Assembly: GCA_029857975.1 (NCBI GenBank)
Contig: JAOUFX010000070.1
Location: 1 to 9,000 of the forward strand
Origin: Deltaproteobacteria bacterium
GTDB taxonomy: Bacteria; Desulfobacterota; SM23-61
Direction: 5' to 3'
DNA: 9,000 nucleotides
Shown here: positions 1 through 5,577 of the stretch, piece by piece
Layout: every line of letters begins with the position of its first letter
Numbering within the stretch: position 1 is the first letter of the stretch
Notes under the pieces: generated by a model
The model's input: the letters and a program-made list of their open reading frames with translations, nothing else
The model's database searches: none
What the model was told of the DNA's origin: nothing
Made by a program: the position numbers and the translations under genes

Positions 1-174
1 CAAGACGAGGCCGAAGGTCAACAGGATTACAGCCAGGAGCGCAGGTACGATGCCCGGGACGCTCAGAGGGTGCACCTTGAGGTGCTCCAGGCGCGGCATG
101 CGCCAGGACTCCACCAGGACGAACGCACTCAACAAGACCAGGGCGATCCCGGTCAGAAAATCCGCCTTCTTCAT
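1..174 (-). CDS. TctB-like small membrane subunit of a TTT transporter (N-terminal part, cut by window edge)
   Basis: The minus strand is open from an ATG at 174 to the window edge, giving the first 58 residues of a protein that starts MKKADFLTGIALVLLSAFVL. A short charged start is followed by a hydrophobic helix (about residues 6-21), a polar linker ending in HPLSVPGIVPALLA, and a second hydrophobic stretch running off the edge. This is the usual opening of TctB-family proteins, the small membrane subunit of tripartite tricarboxylate transporters (normally about 150-180 residues with four helices). It lies 85 nt downstream of the binding-protein gene on the same strand, as expected for a tctC-tctB-tctA order. 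The Shine-Dalgarno is weak (CAGGGA just before the ATG), so translation may depend on the upstream gene. The 85-nt spacer shows no convincing terminator. The family call rests mainly on the N-terminal pattern and the neighbour; TctA should follow outside the window. Confidence 0.75.
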   Translation of the reverse strand, partial: MKKADFLTGIALVLLSAFVLVESWRMPRLEHLKVHPLSVPGIVPALLAVILLTFGLVL

Positions 175-259
175 TTCCCTGATTTGAGCCCCCGATACCC
201 GGGACAAGCGCAAGAAGACGGACCGCTCCCCCGCCATCCGTCCCCCAAGGGTCCTTGCT

Positions 260-1270
260 CTACGGCCGTGGCATGCCCACTTCGTCAGGTTTCACTTTGG
301 CCTTGCCGCCGTCGTAGAGCCCCCACGCCGCACTCACAATGGACGGCCAGGCCTTCTTCAGGGCTTCGTCCCCATAGTAGGGCGAAACGATCTGGCCGCG
401 CAGGTTGGCAAAGTTCTTCAAGGACTTAGAGTTCGCAACCTTCTCCCGCCATACTTTGTTCATAGTTTCGGCGACCTCTTTGGGGACGCACTTGGGAACC
501 CAGATCCCGAAGTAAATGGGGTCAGCCGCGACCTTGGGAAGCCATTTGGTCGCCGAGGGGACGGTGCCGAATCCTTCGATGACCAGGTCATCAGGGGTCA
601 TGGCGGCCAGCGGGCGCAGCTTCTTGGCGCGAATCATCTCGATCTGCTCGCTCAGCAGTTGCGGGGTGGCCATGGTCTCGCCGCCCACCGTGGCGATGAC
701 AGCCGGGTTTCCGCCGTCATAGCTCACGAGCTTGTAGTCCCCCCCATTGGCCCGCTTGATGGCCTCGATGGCCGAGTGGCCGGCTGAGGGAATGCCGGCG
801 ATTGCCACCGACAACCGTTTGGGATCCTTCTTCATCAGAGCGAGAAATTCGCGGAAATCTTTGATCGGGGCGTTGGGGTTAACGGAAACCAAGGTGGCAT
901 TTGCGGTGTTGAGGTAAATGTGCCAGTCCTGCACCTTGGTATTCAGCGTCCCGGTGATGATGTATGTCCCCAGGTCCTTCACTGCGCCCGAAGCCCAGGT
1001 GTAACCGTCGCAAGGGGCGTCGAGCACGCTCTTCGTACCGATAGCGCCGCCTCCGCCCGGCTGGTTCACGACGACGACCTTCTGCCCCAGCGCTCCTTCC
1101 AGGTCGCCGGCAATAGACCGAACGGCCTGGTCCGTAGAGCCGCCCGCTCCCCACGGGACGATGATCCGGATGGGCTTGGTCGGTTTCCACTCTCCGGCGG
1201 CTGCCAAGCCGACCGCTACGACCAAGCATAGAAGCATCAGTAAGCCCAACACCCATAGGGTTCGTCTCAT
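260..1270 (-). CDS. TctC/Bug-family periplasmic substrate-binding protein of a TTT transporter
   Basis: This 336-residue protein matches the length and pattern of the TctC/Bug family, extracytoplasmic solute receptors that deliver carboxylates or related small organic molecules to the TctAB permease. Residues 1-25 form a Sec signal peptide: MRR, a hydrophobic core, then LAAAG with probable cleavage before GEW. The mature protein opens with KPIRIIVPWGAGGSTDQAVR (about 32-51), the hallmark ligand-loop motif of the family, followed by VVVNQPGGGGAIGTKSV (66-82), the second loop. AGIPSAGHSAIEA (158-170) and the VPKEVAETMNKVW segment (262-274) also fit Bug proteins. The start is secure: AAGGAGG sits 7 nt upstream of the ATG. 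A near-consensus promoter lies about 58 nt before the start. The protein has two cysteines after the signal peptide (C87, C261), which is uncommon for small periplasmic receptors but not diagnostic. The ligand cannot be predicted; Bug proteins are notoriously numerous and mostly uncharacterised. Confidence 0.93.
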   Translation of the reverse strand: MRRTLWVLGLLMLLCLVVAVGLAAAGEWKPTKPIRIIVPWGAGGSTDQAVRSIAGDLEGALGQKVVVVNQPGGGGAIGTKSVLDAPCDGYTWASGAVKDLGTYIITGTLNTKVQDWHIYLNTANATLVSVNPNAPIKDFREFLALMKKDPKRLSVAIAGIPSAGHSAIEAIKRANGGDYKLVSYDGGNPAVIATVGGETMATPQLLSEQIEMIRAKKLRPLAAMTPDDLVIEGFGTVPSATKWLPKVAADPIYFGIWVPKCVPKEVAETMNKVWREKVANSKSLKNFANLRGQIVSPYYGDEALKKAWPSIVSAAWGLYDGGKAKVKPDEVGMPRP

Positions 1271-1327
1271 AATGTTGCCTCCTTTTGATTGATTTTATAT
1301 AGTAAAAATTTGCTTTGGGGTACTCTA

Positions 1328-1356
1328 AGTATAGTAAGAAGGGACTTTTGTGTCAA
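1328..1356 (-). promoter_or_regulatory. Sigma70-type promoter of the TTT transporter operon
   Basis: Read on the minus strand, a perfect TTGACA (1356-1351) and TATACT (1333-1328) are separated by exactly 17 nt. Transcription would start near 1321, giving a leader of about 50 nt before the binding-protein ATG at 1270. The match is strong and correctly placed. No obvious operator palindrome surrounds it. Confidence 0.72.
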
Positions 1357-1404
1357 GGAATCCGGGCCCGAGGGAAGGTGGTAAACAGAAGGTGATAAAC
1401 TGCC

Positions 1405-1433
1405 TTGACTTTCCATAGCTAAAAAGGTACTTT
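1405..1433 (+). promoter_or_regulatory. Possible weak promoter for the iron-type alcohol dehydrogenase gene
   Basis: TTGACT (1405-1410) is followed after 17 nt by TACTTT (1428-1433). The -35 matches consensus at five of six positions, but the -10 is poor (three of six), which suggests activator dependence or a different true promoter. The site is divergent from the transporter promoter at 1328-1356; the two -35 elements are about 50 bp apart, so one regulator could act on both. Apart from these two promoters I see nothing else definable in 1271-1511. Confidence 0.3.
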
Positions 1434-1511
1434 GGCCACAGAGTTCCACAGGGATGCAGTATTCATTTCTTGAAAATTTTTGGAAACAATATCCAAGAAA
1501 GGAGAATTCTT

Positions 1512-2735
1512 ATGTCCCACGCAAAATTAGATTATGAGGCTCCTGCGCACCTGAAGCGGGAGTTTGTCTTCCAGACCACCGGTATTCTGCCGCCCAACGG
1601 CATCCTCTTCGGATTTAATACGATTCGAAAAGTCGGGGAGCAGGCCAAAAAACTCGGGGGCACTCAGGTGATTTTGGTTACGGATGAAGTTATGGTCCAG
1701 TTAGGTTATGCGGATTTGGTTAAAGGGAATCTGGAAAAGGAAGGCCTGAAGGTCGAAATTTTCGGGAAGGTAGACCCTGAACCGCATATGGAGACGGCCG
1801 ATGCCCTTTATGACATGGTCCGCAAGAAAAAATTCGACCTGGTGATCGGCCTGGGCGGGGGAAGCTCCATGGACATGGCCAAGCTGACCTCCCTCGTGGC
1901 TACCAACGAACAGGCCCCCTTCGAGATGATGAGTAAGAAAGTTGTCACCAAGCCAGCGTTGAAAAAGATCCTCATCCCGACTACCTCAGGAACCGGAAGC
2001 GAAGTCTCCATGTTCTTTGTGGCCTCGGCGGGCAAGGATAAGTATTTCATGGGTTCCCCTTATGCCTACGCGGAAATTGCCATCGTGGACCCGGGGCTCA
2101 CTCTATCCATGCCCCCCAAAATTACAGCTTCCACCGGCATTGATGCTCTTTCCCATGCTGCTGAAAGCCTGATGAACAAATTGGCCAATCCGTTCTATGA
2201 CTGTTTAGCTATCGGTGGCATTGAGCTCATTGCCCGATACCTCCGCCGGGCCACCTTTAATGGTCAGGACCTGGAAGCCCGCTATTACATGTCCATGGCT
2301 TCCACCCTTTCCATGATCTCTATGACGGGCACGGGGGGGTTGTATTCTCACAGCATCTCTTATGTCCTGGCCCAGTTTCAACCCGTAGCCCATGGAATTG
2401 GCTGCGGCGTCAGCTTACCCTATACGATGGCTTTCAACCTGCCAGTGATCGAGAACAAACTGGACCTGATTGCCCGGGCCATGGGTGAGCGCACAGAATC
2501 CCTCGCCCCGCGGGCGGCCGGGCAACGAGCAGTGGAAACGGTTTATGATTTGATTGCCGATGTGAAAATGCCTGTGAGCTTGAAAGAGATGGGCTTTCAG
2601 CACGAGGATGTGTACAAGATGGCCGAAATCTGCATCACTAAATACCCGAGGCCCAATAATCCCCGGCCGATGTCCAAGGAGGAATGCCTGGCCCTATTCG
2701 AGGCCATGTGGGAAGGAAAGATCAGCCGCCTTTAA
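1512..2735 (+). CDS. Iron-containing (group III) alcohol dehydrogenase family protein
   Basis: This is a 407-residue NAD(P)-dependent metal alcohol dehydrogenase of the Fe-ADH family (FucO, AdhB of Zymomonas, 1,3-propanediol dehydrogenase relatives), acting in the cytoplasm on an alcohol/aldehyde or hydroxy/keto pair. The N-terminal dinucleotide-binding half carries GLGGGSSMDMAK (113-124) and PTTSGTGSE (156-164), both family signatures. The C-terminal helical half supplies the expected metal ligands: D211 and H215 in GIDALSHAAES, H280 in GLYSH and H294 in VAHGIGCG. All four are present, so an active metal enzyme is likely. The ATG at 1512 is preferred because AAAGGAG lies 7 nt upstream; a TTG at 1470 in the same frame would add 14 residues of no family resemblance. 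The gene is divergent from the transporter and convergent with the flavin oxidoreductase gene, 48 bp away. No clear terminator is seen in that gap. The substrate is unknown. Confidence 0.93.
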   Translation: MSHAKLDYEAPAHLKREFVFQTTGILPPNGILFGFNTIRKVGEQAKKLGGTQVILVTDEVMVQLGYADLVKGNLEKEGLKVEIFGKVDPEPHMETADALYDMVRKKKFDLVIGLGGGSSMDMAKLTSLVATNEQAPFEMMSKKVVTKPALKKILIPTTSGTGSEVSMFFVASAGKDKYFMGSPYAYAEIAIVDPGLTLSMPPKITASTGIDALSHAAESLMNKLANPFYDCLAIGGIELIARYLRRATFNGQDLEARYYMSMASTLSMISMTGTGGLYSHSISYVLAQFQPVAHGIGCGVSLPYTMAFNLPVIENKLDLIARAMGERTESLAPRAAGQRAVETVYDLIADVKMPVSLKEMGFQHEDVYKMAEICITKYPRPNNPRPMSKEECLALFEAMWEGKISRL

Positions 2736-2783
2736 AATACGGGATAGGCAATGGGCGAGGGACAATCGGCCGGAGGCGGGAGG

Positions 2784-4007
2784 CTACAGGCGAGAAATAT
2801 CATTACGCTGTTTTTTTTGAATTTCTTTCAGAATCTTTTTATAAAATTCAGAAAAGACGACGCAGCCTGTCGGTACCTGGGAACGGAGTTGGATGGAGCA
2901 GCCGCCGCAGGTCAGGCAGTAATTGATCTCCGCGGTTTTTCCTAAAAGAATTTTTTTAGCAAAAAGAGGGTCAGCCAGAGACTGCCGACCGAGGCCGACA
3001 AAGTCGCAAACACCCTGACGAATGTTTTTTTCCGCCCAATAGGTAAAACTGCGTCTTTTAGGATCGAGGTCCTTTAAATCATTGTCTCCATCCCGGAGAT
3101 AGCTATACCCCGATCCAATTACAGGAATGTTTACGGCCTTTTTAATCTCTCTGGCCCACCCGAAATGGCGGTAAACGCCCTCAGGATAATTCTTCGAGGG
3201 GCGGACAATTTCAGGGGTAATGGCGGGAATGCCGGCGGAAACGTTGAGGTAGTCGAACCCAGCTTTCTCCACGAGCCGGGCGAAGGCCAGAGGTTCAGAT
3301 AAATCCTCCACAACTTCTTGCGGACCGGATGTACCAAAGCCCCCGGGAATCCCTTCGTATACGGAGAAACGCACGCCCAGGAGAAAAGAGTTATTGCCCA
3401 CGGCGCTTATCATCTTCTTGGCGGTCTCCGTAAAAAAATGGGTTCGATTTTCAAAGCTGCCGCCGAACCGATCCTTGCGGGTGTTGGCCGGACGCAACAT
3501 TTCAGCGCCCAAATACCCGTGGCACTGTTTGAAGTCGATCCCATCTGCTCCTACCTGTTGAGCAATCACCGCAGCTTTTACGAACGCACCACTGATTTTT
3601 TCTATCTCTTCCGTGGAAAGAACATGAACCTGGGGATCTTCTGCAGGATAGACCGTTACCACCCTGGAAAAGTCCGCCGCGCTCAGTCTCCCGGAATGAG
3701 TAATCTGCAGGAAGATCAAAGACTCAGGGTTAATTCCTTTCATCTCCTGGATGAGTTTTTCCAGGCGGGGGGCGGTCTTTTCGTAAATTCCCAATTGATT
3801 TTTCCTGGCCCGGCTTTCCTGGGTTATGGTCAGGGCTTCGAGGAAGATGATTCCCGCTCCGCCTTCGGCCAGGTTCCGATATCGTTCGCAGGTTAACTCC
3901 GTGGGATTCCCGACCTCATCCGCATCGTTGCCTTCCATGGGTTGATTGACGATCCGATTGGGAGCTACCTTTTTTCCCATTTTTAGCGGTGACAATAGAA
4001 ATTCCAT
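2784..4007 (-). CDS. Stand-alone FMN/[4Fe-4S] oxidoreductase, Old Yellow Enzyme/2,4-dienoyl-CoA reductase family
   Basis: The protein is a TIM-barrel flavoenzyme related to NADH:flavin oxidoreductases and the N-terminal half of 2,4-dienoyl-CoA reductase. It begins with the classic FLLSPLKMGKKVAPNRIV (3-20), then QITHSGR (101-107, FMN/substrate region), CHGYLGAEMLRP (162-173), RKDRFGGSFENR (177-188), GVRFS (211-215), IPVIGSGYS (294-302) and VGLGRQSLADP (337-347, FMN phosphate site). Four cysteines C364, C367, C370 and C382 follow the barrel in CxxCxxC-x11-C spacing, fitting a [4Fe-4S] cluster. The chain stops at 407, whereas dienoyl-CoA reductase and trimethylamine dehydrogenase run on to about 650-730 residues with an FAD/NAD(P) domain, so electrons must come from or go to a partner. 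I chose the ATG at 4007 (GAGGG 5 nt upstream and a family-typical N-terminus); ATGs at 4019 and 4022 would add four or five residues. It is likely cotranscribed with the Gfo/Idh gene upstream. Expected chemistry is reduction of an activated C=C bond. Confidence 0.9.
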   Translation of the reverse strand: MEFLLSPLKMGKKVAPNRIVNQPMEGNDADEVGNPTELTCERYRNLAEGGAGIIFLEALTITQESRARKNQLGIYEKTAPRLEKLIQEMKGINPESLIFLQITHSGRLSAADFSRVVTVYPAEDPQVHVLSTEEIEKISGAFVKAAVIAQQVGADGIDFKQCHGYLGAEMLRPANTRKDRFGGSFENRTHFFTETAKKMISAVGNNSFLLGVRFSVYEGIPGGFGTSGPQEVVEDLSEPLAFARLVEKAGFDYLNVSAGIPAITPEIVRPSKNYPEGVYRHFGWAREIKKAVNIPVIGSGYSYLRDGDNDLKDLDPKRRSFTYWAEKNIRQGVCDFVGLGRQSLADPLFAKKILLGKTAEINYCLTCGGCSIQLRSQVPTGCVVFSEFYKKILKEIQKKQRNDISRL

Positions 4008-4090
4008 TGCATCCCTCATCATCCTATATTTTTCCCCTGGCCTTGCACCTGGGGACGTATGCCCGAAGGTGAGGTAAGGGAATCGTGAGA

Positions 4091-5296
4091 TCAGGCGGTT
4101 AAAGTCGGTCTCTTTTCAAGCATAACCCGTTTCCCTTTTTCTGCTGACAGGTAGGCGGCATAAATGGCCTCTACGGTCTGGCAAGCCAGGTCTAATCCGG
4201 AATCGGGTTCCCGGCCGGTGAGGAGACATTCCACAAAATCCTCCAACTCTTGAGGATACCCGCGCACCCAGTCTTCATCCGGGCTGGCAAAATTCCATCC
4301 GGCTTTGGTCTCTAATTTTTCGGCGATATACTCTTCGCCGAAGATATGCGGGGATGGAGCGAAAGCCATGACCGTATCATTCGGATTGATATTCACCTGA
4401 ACCACGGCGTTGGACAGATAAATGGTCATCGTATTGCGTACTCCTCCCAGGACTCCATCCGAGGCGGTGATCACTGCCTGGGAGCCGTCCTTAAAATTCA
4501 TGATCATGGTCGCCCAGTCCTCTACATCGTCCCAGGAGCTGACGATCCATTTTTGTCGTTCTTTTTTGAAAGATTCGACCTTGGTATGCTGGCCCACTTC
4601 GGCGGTGACGGATTGGAGTTGAACCCCGCGCCCCGTCTTCAACATTCCCTCAAAATGTTTAAGATGCAAAACCGCCGCTACGGGATGCGCTCCCAGTCTC
4701 AACAGGGCGCCACCGCCTGAAGTCTTCCATTGGCGGGAGTAAGCCGCATGCGAACCGGAGTGGCTCTCTTCGGCCCGGATGTCCAAGATCGTCCCCTGAC
4801 TGACCTGGATCAATTTTTTCAGTTTGGCCACAGGGGGAGCATAAACCCAGTTTTCAGCGTAGCAAAATCTAACTTTGCCCCCCTTGAGCGCTGCCGCCAC
4901 CGCCTCACAGTTCGCCAGGGCATCTTTAAACATGGTCGTCCGATCCACGGAGAACCCGATTCGTTCTTCAGGTCGGTCTTGGCCGAAATAACCGGTCAAA
5001 GGTTTTTCGCAGATCACGTGTTTCCCGGCCTGGGCCGCTTGAATAATAAACTCATGGTGCAGGTCGGTAGGTACGCAAAGGTCTACCACATCAATGTCCT
5101 TCCGATCCAGAAGGCGGCGGAAATCATCGGCAACTTCGGGAATGCGGTATTTTTTGGCCAATTCATCCGCGCGGGCCCGGGTCCGGGAAGCCACTGCCGG
5201 GATGGCAATCTTCCATCCGCGTAAGCGAGTGTAATTATGCATATGAAGGTGAGCGGAGAATTGGGCTCCAACGATTCCGATGCGCAAAGGATCCAT
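4091..5296 (-). CDS. Gfo/Idh/MocA-family NAD(P)-dependent oxidoreductase
   Basis: This 401-residue cytoplasmic oxidoreductase has an N-terminal Rossmann fold, LRIGIVGAQFSAHLHMHNY (4-22), and the family's ICEKPLTG (95-102), whose lysine (K98) is catalytic or cofactor-binding in relatives. The second domain is the beta-sheet substrate/dimer domain. The C-terminus, DSGLDLACQTVEAIYAAYLS (365-384) followed by GKRVML, is the family's standard closing helix. Known members oxidise sugars, inositols, sugar acids, dihydrodiols or biliverdin. Two things are unusual: about 23 extra residues after EKPLTG (roughly 103-125), and GGGALLRLGAHPV (194-206) where many relatives show a D-x-G-x-H pattern, so the usual acidic partner of the histidine is absent while H204 is kept. 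The start is well supported: GAGGAG with GGAG 6 nt before the ATG at 5296. The flavin oxidoreductase gene follows 83 nt downstream on the same strand with no visible terminator, suggesting one operon. The substrate is not predictable. Confidence 0.92.
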   Translation of the reverse strand: MDPLRIGIVGAQFSAHLHMHNYTRLRGWKIAIPAVASRTRARADELAKKYRIPEVADDFRRLLDRKDIDVVDLCVPTDLHHEFIIQAAQAGKHVICEKPLTGYFGQDRPEERIGFSVDRTTMFKDALANCEAVAAALKGGKVRFCYAENWVYAPPVAKLKKLIQVSQGTILDIRAEESHSGSHAAYSRQWKTSGGGALLRLGAHPVAAVLHLKHFEGMLKTGRGVQLQSVTAEVGQHTKVESFKKERQKWIVSSWDDVEDWATMIMNFKDGSQAVITASDGVLGGVRNTMTIYLSNAVVQVNINPNDTVMAFAPSPHIFGEEYIAEKLETKAGWNFASPDEDWVRGYPQELEDFVECLLTGREPDSGLDLACQTVEAIYAAYLSAEKGKRVMLEKRPTLTA

Positions 5297-5353
5297 CGAT
5301 GTCTCCTCTTACGGATACAGGTAGTAAATTCCTTCTCGCGTATTTTTTTAAGA

Positions 5354-5382
5354 TTTTCATGGGTCTTTTACAAACTTATAAT
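5354..5382 (+). promoter_or_regulatory. Plus-strand promoter upstream of the orphan terminator
   Basis: TTTTCA (5354-5359) and a perfect TATAAT (5377-5382) are separated by 17 nt. A start near 5389 would give a transcript of about 105 nt to the terminator at 5465-5493. The -10 shares almost all its bases with the oppositely oriented -10 of the Gfo/Idh operon (symmetric CTTATAATAAG, 5375-5385 on the plus strand). The -35 is only four of six, so strength is uncertain. Confidence 0.42.
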
Positions 5383-5406
5383 AAGTAGCCGGTTTGTCAA
5401 GTTCAA
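5378..5406 (-). promoter_or_regulatory. Probable promoter of the Gfo/Idh - flavin oxidoreductase operon
   Basis: On the minus strand TTGAAC (5406-5401) and TATTAT (5383-5378) are separated by 17 nt; the start would be near 5371, about 75 nt before the ATG at 5296. The -10 is five of six, the -35 four of six. A perfect TTGACA is also present at 5400-5395, but it stands only 14 nt from the nearest TATAAG, too close for a standard promoter. The -35 lies in the tandem/inverted repeat, so a protein bound there would be expected to affect this promoter. Confidence 0.42.
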
Positions 5407-5432
5407 AATTGACAGTTCAAAATTGACTAACC
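5391..5432. repeat. Imperfect inverted repeat around a tandem repeat, possible operator or RNA hairpin
   Basis: GGTTTGTCAA (5391-5400) is matched by TTGACTAACC (5423-5432): 10-bp arms with one mismatch and a 22-nt loop. A second, nested inverted repeat pairs TGTCAA (5395-5400) with TTGACA (5409-5414). The arms overlap the minus-strand -35 region and lie just after the predicted plus-strand start, so the element may be a regulator binding site, a 5' stem-loop of a short RNA, or both. Confidence 0.5.
5400..5427. repeat. Perfect 14-bp tandem direct repeat (two copies)
   Basis: The unit AGTTCAAAATTGAC occurs twice back to back at 5400-5413 and 5414-5427 with no mismatch. It is non-coding. The 14-bp period is not a whole number of helical turns, so the two copies would not lie on the same DNA face. 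It may be a duplicated half-site for a regulator or a slippage product. Confidence 0.8.
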
Positions 5433-5464
5433 AAAAAATTATCATGACATCTTTTTCAAATTTG

Positions 5465-5493
5465 GCCGGGGAATAAAAACCCCGGCTTTTTTT
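5465..5493 (+). terminator. Strong rho-independent terminator with no protein gene in front
   Basis: A perfect 7-bp stem GCCGGGG/CCCCGGC (5465-5471 with 5480-5486) closes an 8-nt A-rich loop and is followed directly by seven T (5487-5493). On the minus strand the hairpin is not followed by a T run, so it works only rightwards. No plus-strand coding region precedes it for several kilobases except the dehydrogenase ending at 2735, so it most likely ends a short RNA started near 5389. Confidence 0.9.
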
Positions 5494-5521
5494 AAGCCCT
5501 CCTTGGGAAGATACCCATTAT

Positions 5522-5550
5522 TTGCCAAAAGAGGCCGCTTAGAGTATAAT
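5522..5550 (+). promoter_or_regulatory. Sigma70-type promoter of the tmk-holB-ricT-metG operon
   Basis: TTGCCA (5522-5527) and a perfect TATAAT (5545-5550) are separated by 17 nt. Predicted transcription starts near 5557, leaving a leader of only about 20 nt before the TTG start at 5578. Its position after the terminator and just before the operon makes it convincing. It also rules out the upstream in-frame TTG at 5503 as the tmk start, since that lies before the promoter. Confidence 0.75.
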
Positions 5551-5577
5551 TTCATTAATTTTATAAATGGGGGAAAT

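Larger units (their letters stand above)
5389..5493 (+). ncRNA. Candidate small RNA or short leader transcript
   Basis: A plus-strand promoter (5354-5382) and a strong intrinsic terminator (5465-5493) bracket about 105 nt with no plausible protein gene. The first third can fold as the inverted repeat at 5391-5432; the middle is A/U-rich and unstructured, including an A run at 5433-5438 and a U run at 5453-5457; the end is the terminator hairpin. That layout is typical of a bacterial small RNA. The tmk operon has its own promoter beyond the terminator, so this is not needed as its leader. No known RNA family is recognised. The alternative is a control device that blocks stray plus-strand transcription from entering tmk. 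Confidence 0.33.

Noticed and set aside
175..259. GC-rich spacer between the binding-protein and TctB-like genes
   Set aside because: I looked for a terminator or attenuator stem. Only short 4-bp pairings without a T tract are present, so I do not call a feature.
70..429. A 119-codon plus-strand frame
   Set aside because: It runs antisense through the tctB-like start, the spacer and the end of the binding-protein gene, with low-complexity arginine/proline-rich composition typical of a shadow frame.
2721..2801. The two convergent genes both end in the residues ISRL
   Set aside because: The codons differ (atc agc cgc ctt against att tct cgc ctg) and the surrounding sequences do not align, so this is most likely chance rather than a duplicated end.
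3318..3896. A 192-codon plus-strand open frame
   Set aside because: It is entirely antisense to the flavin oxidoreductase gene, which shows clear family motifs throughout. The plus frame has no recognisable domain.
4034..4055. Possible hairpin between the Gfo/Idh and flavin oxidoreductase genes
   Set aside because: Only the CCCC/GGGG ends pair well, the inner bases mismatch, and no T run follows on the minus strand, so it is not a credible terminator.
4730..5224. A 164-codon plus-strand open frame
   Set aside because: Antisense to the Gfo/Idh coding region across its conserved Rossmann half; no ribosome site or family signal.
5237..5476. A 79-codon plus-strand frame ending at the orphan terminator
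   Set aside because: It begins inside the oppositely oriented Gfo/Idh gene, crosses its promoter region and the tandem repeat, and has no recognisable protein pattern. The terminator is better explained by a short non-coding transcript.
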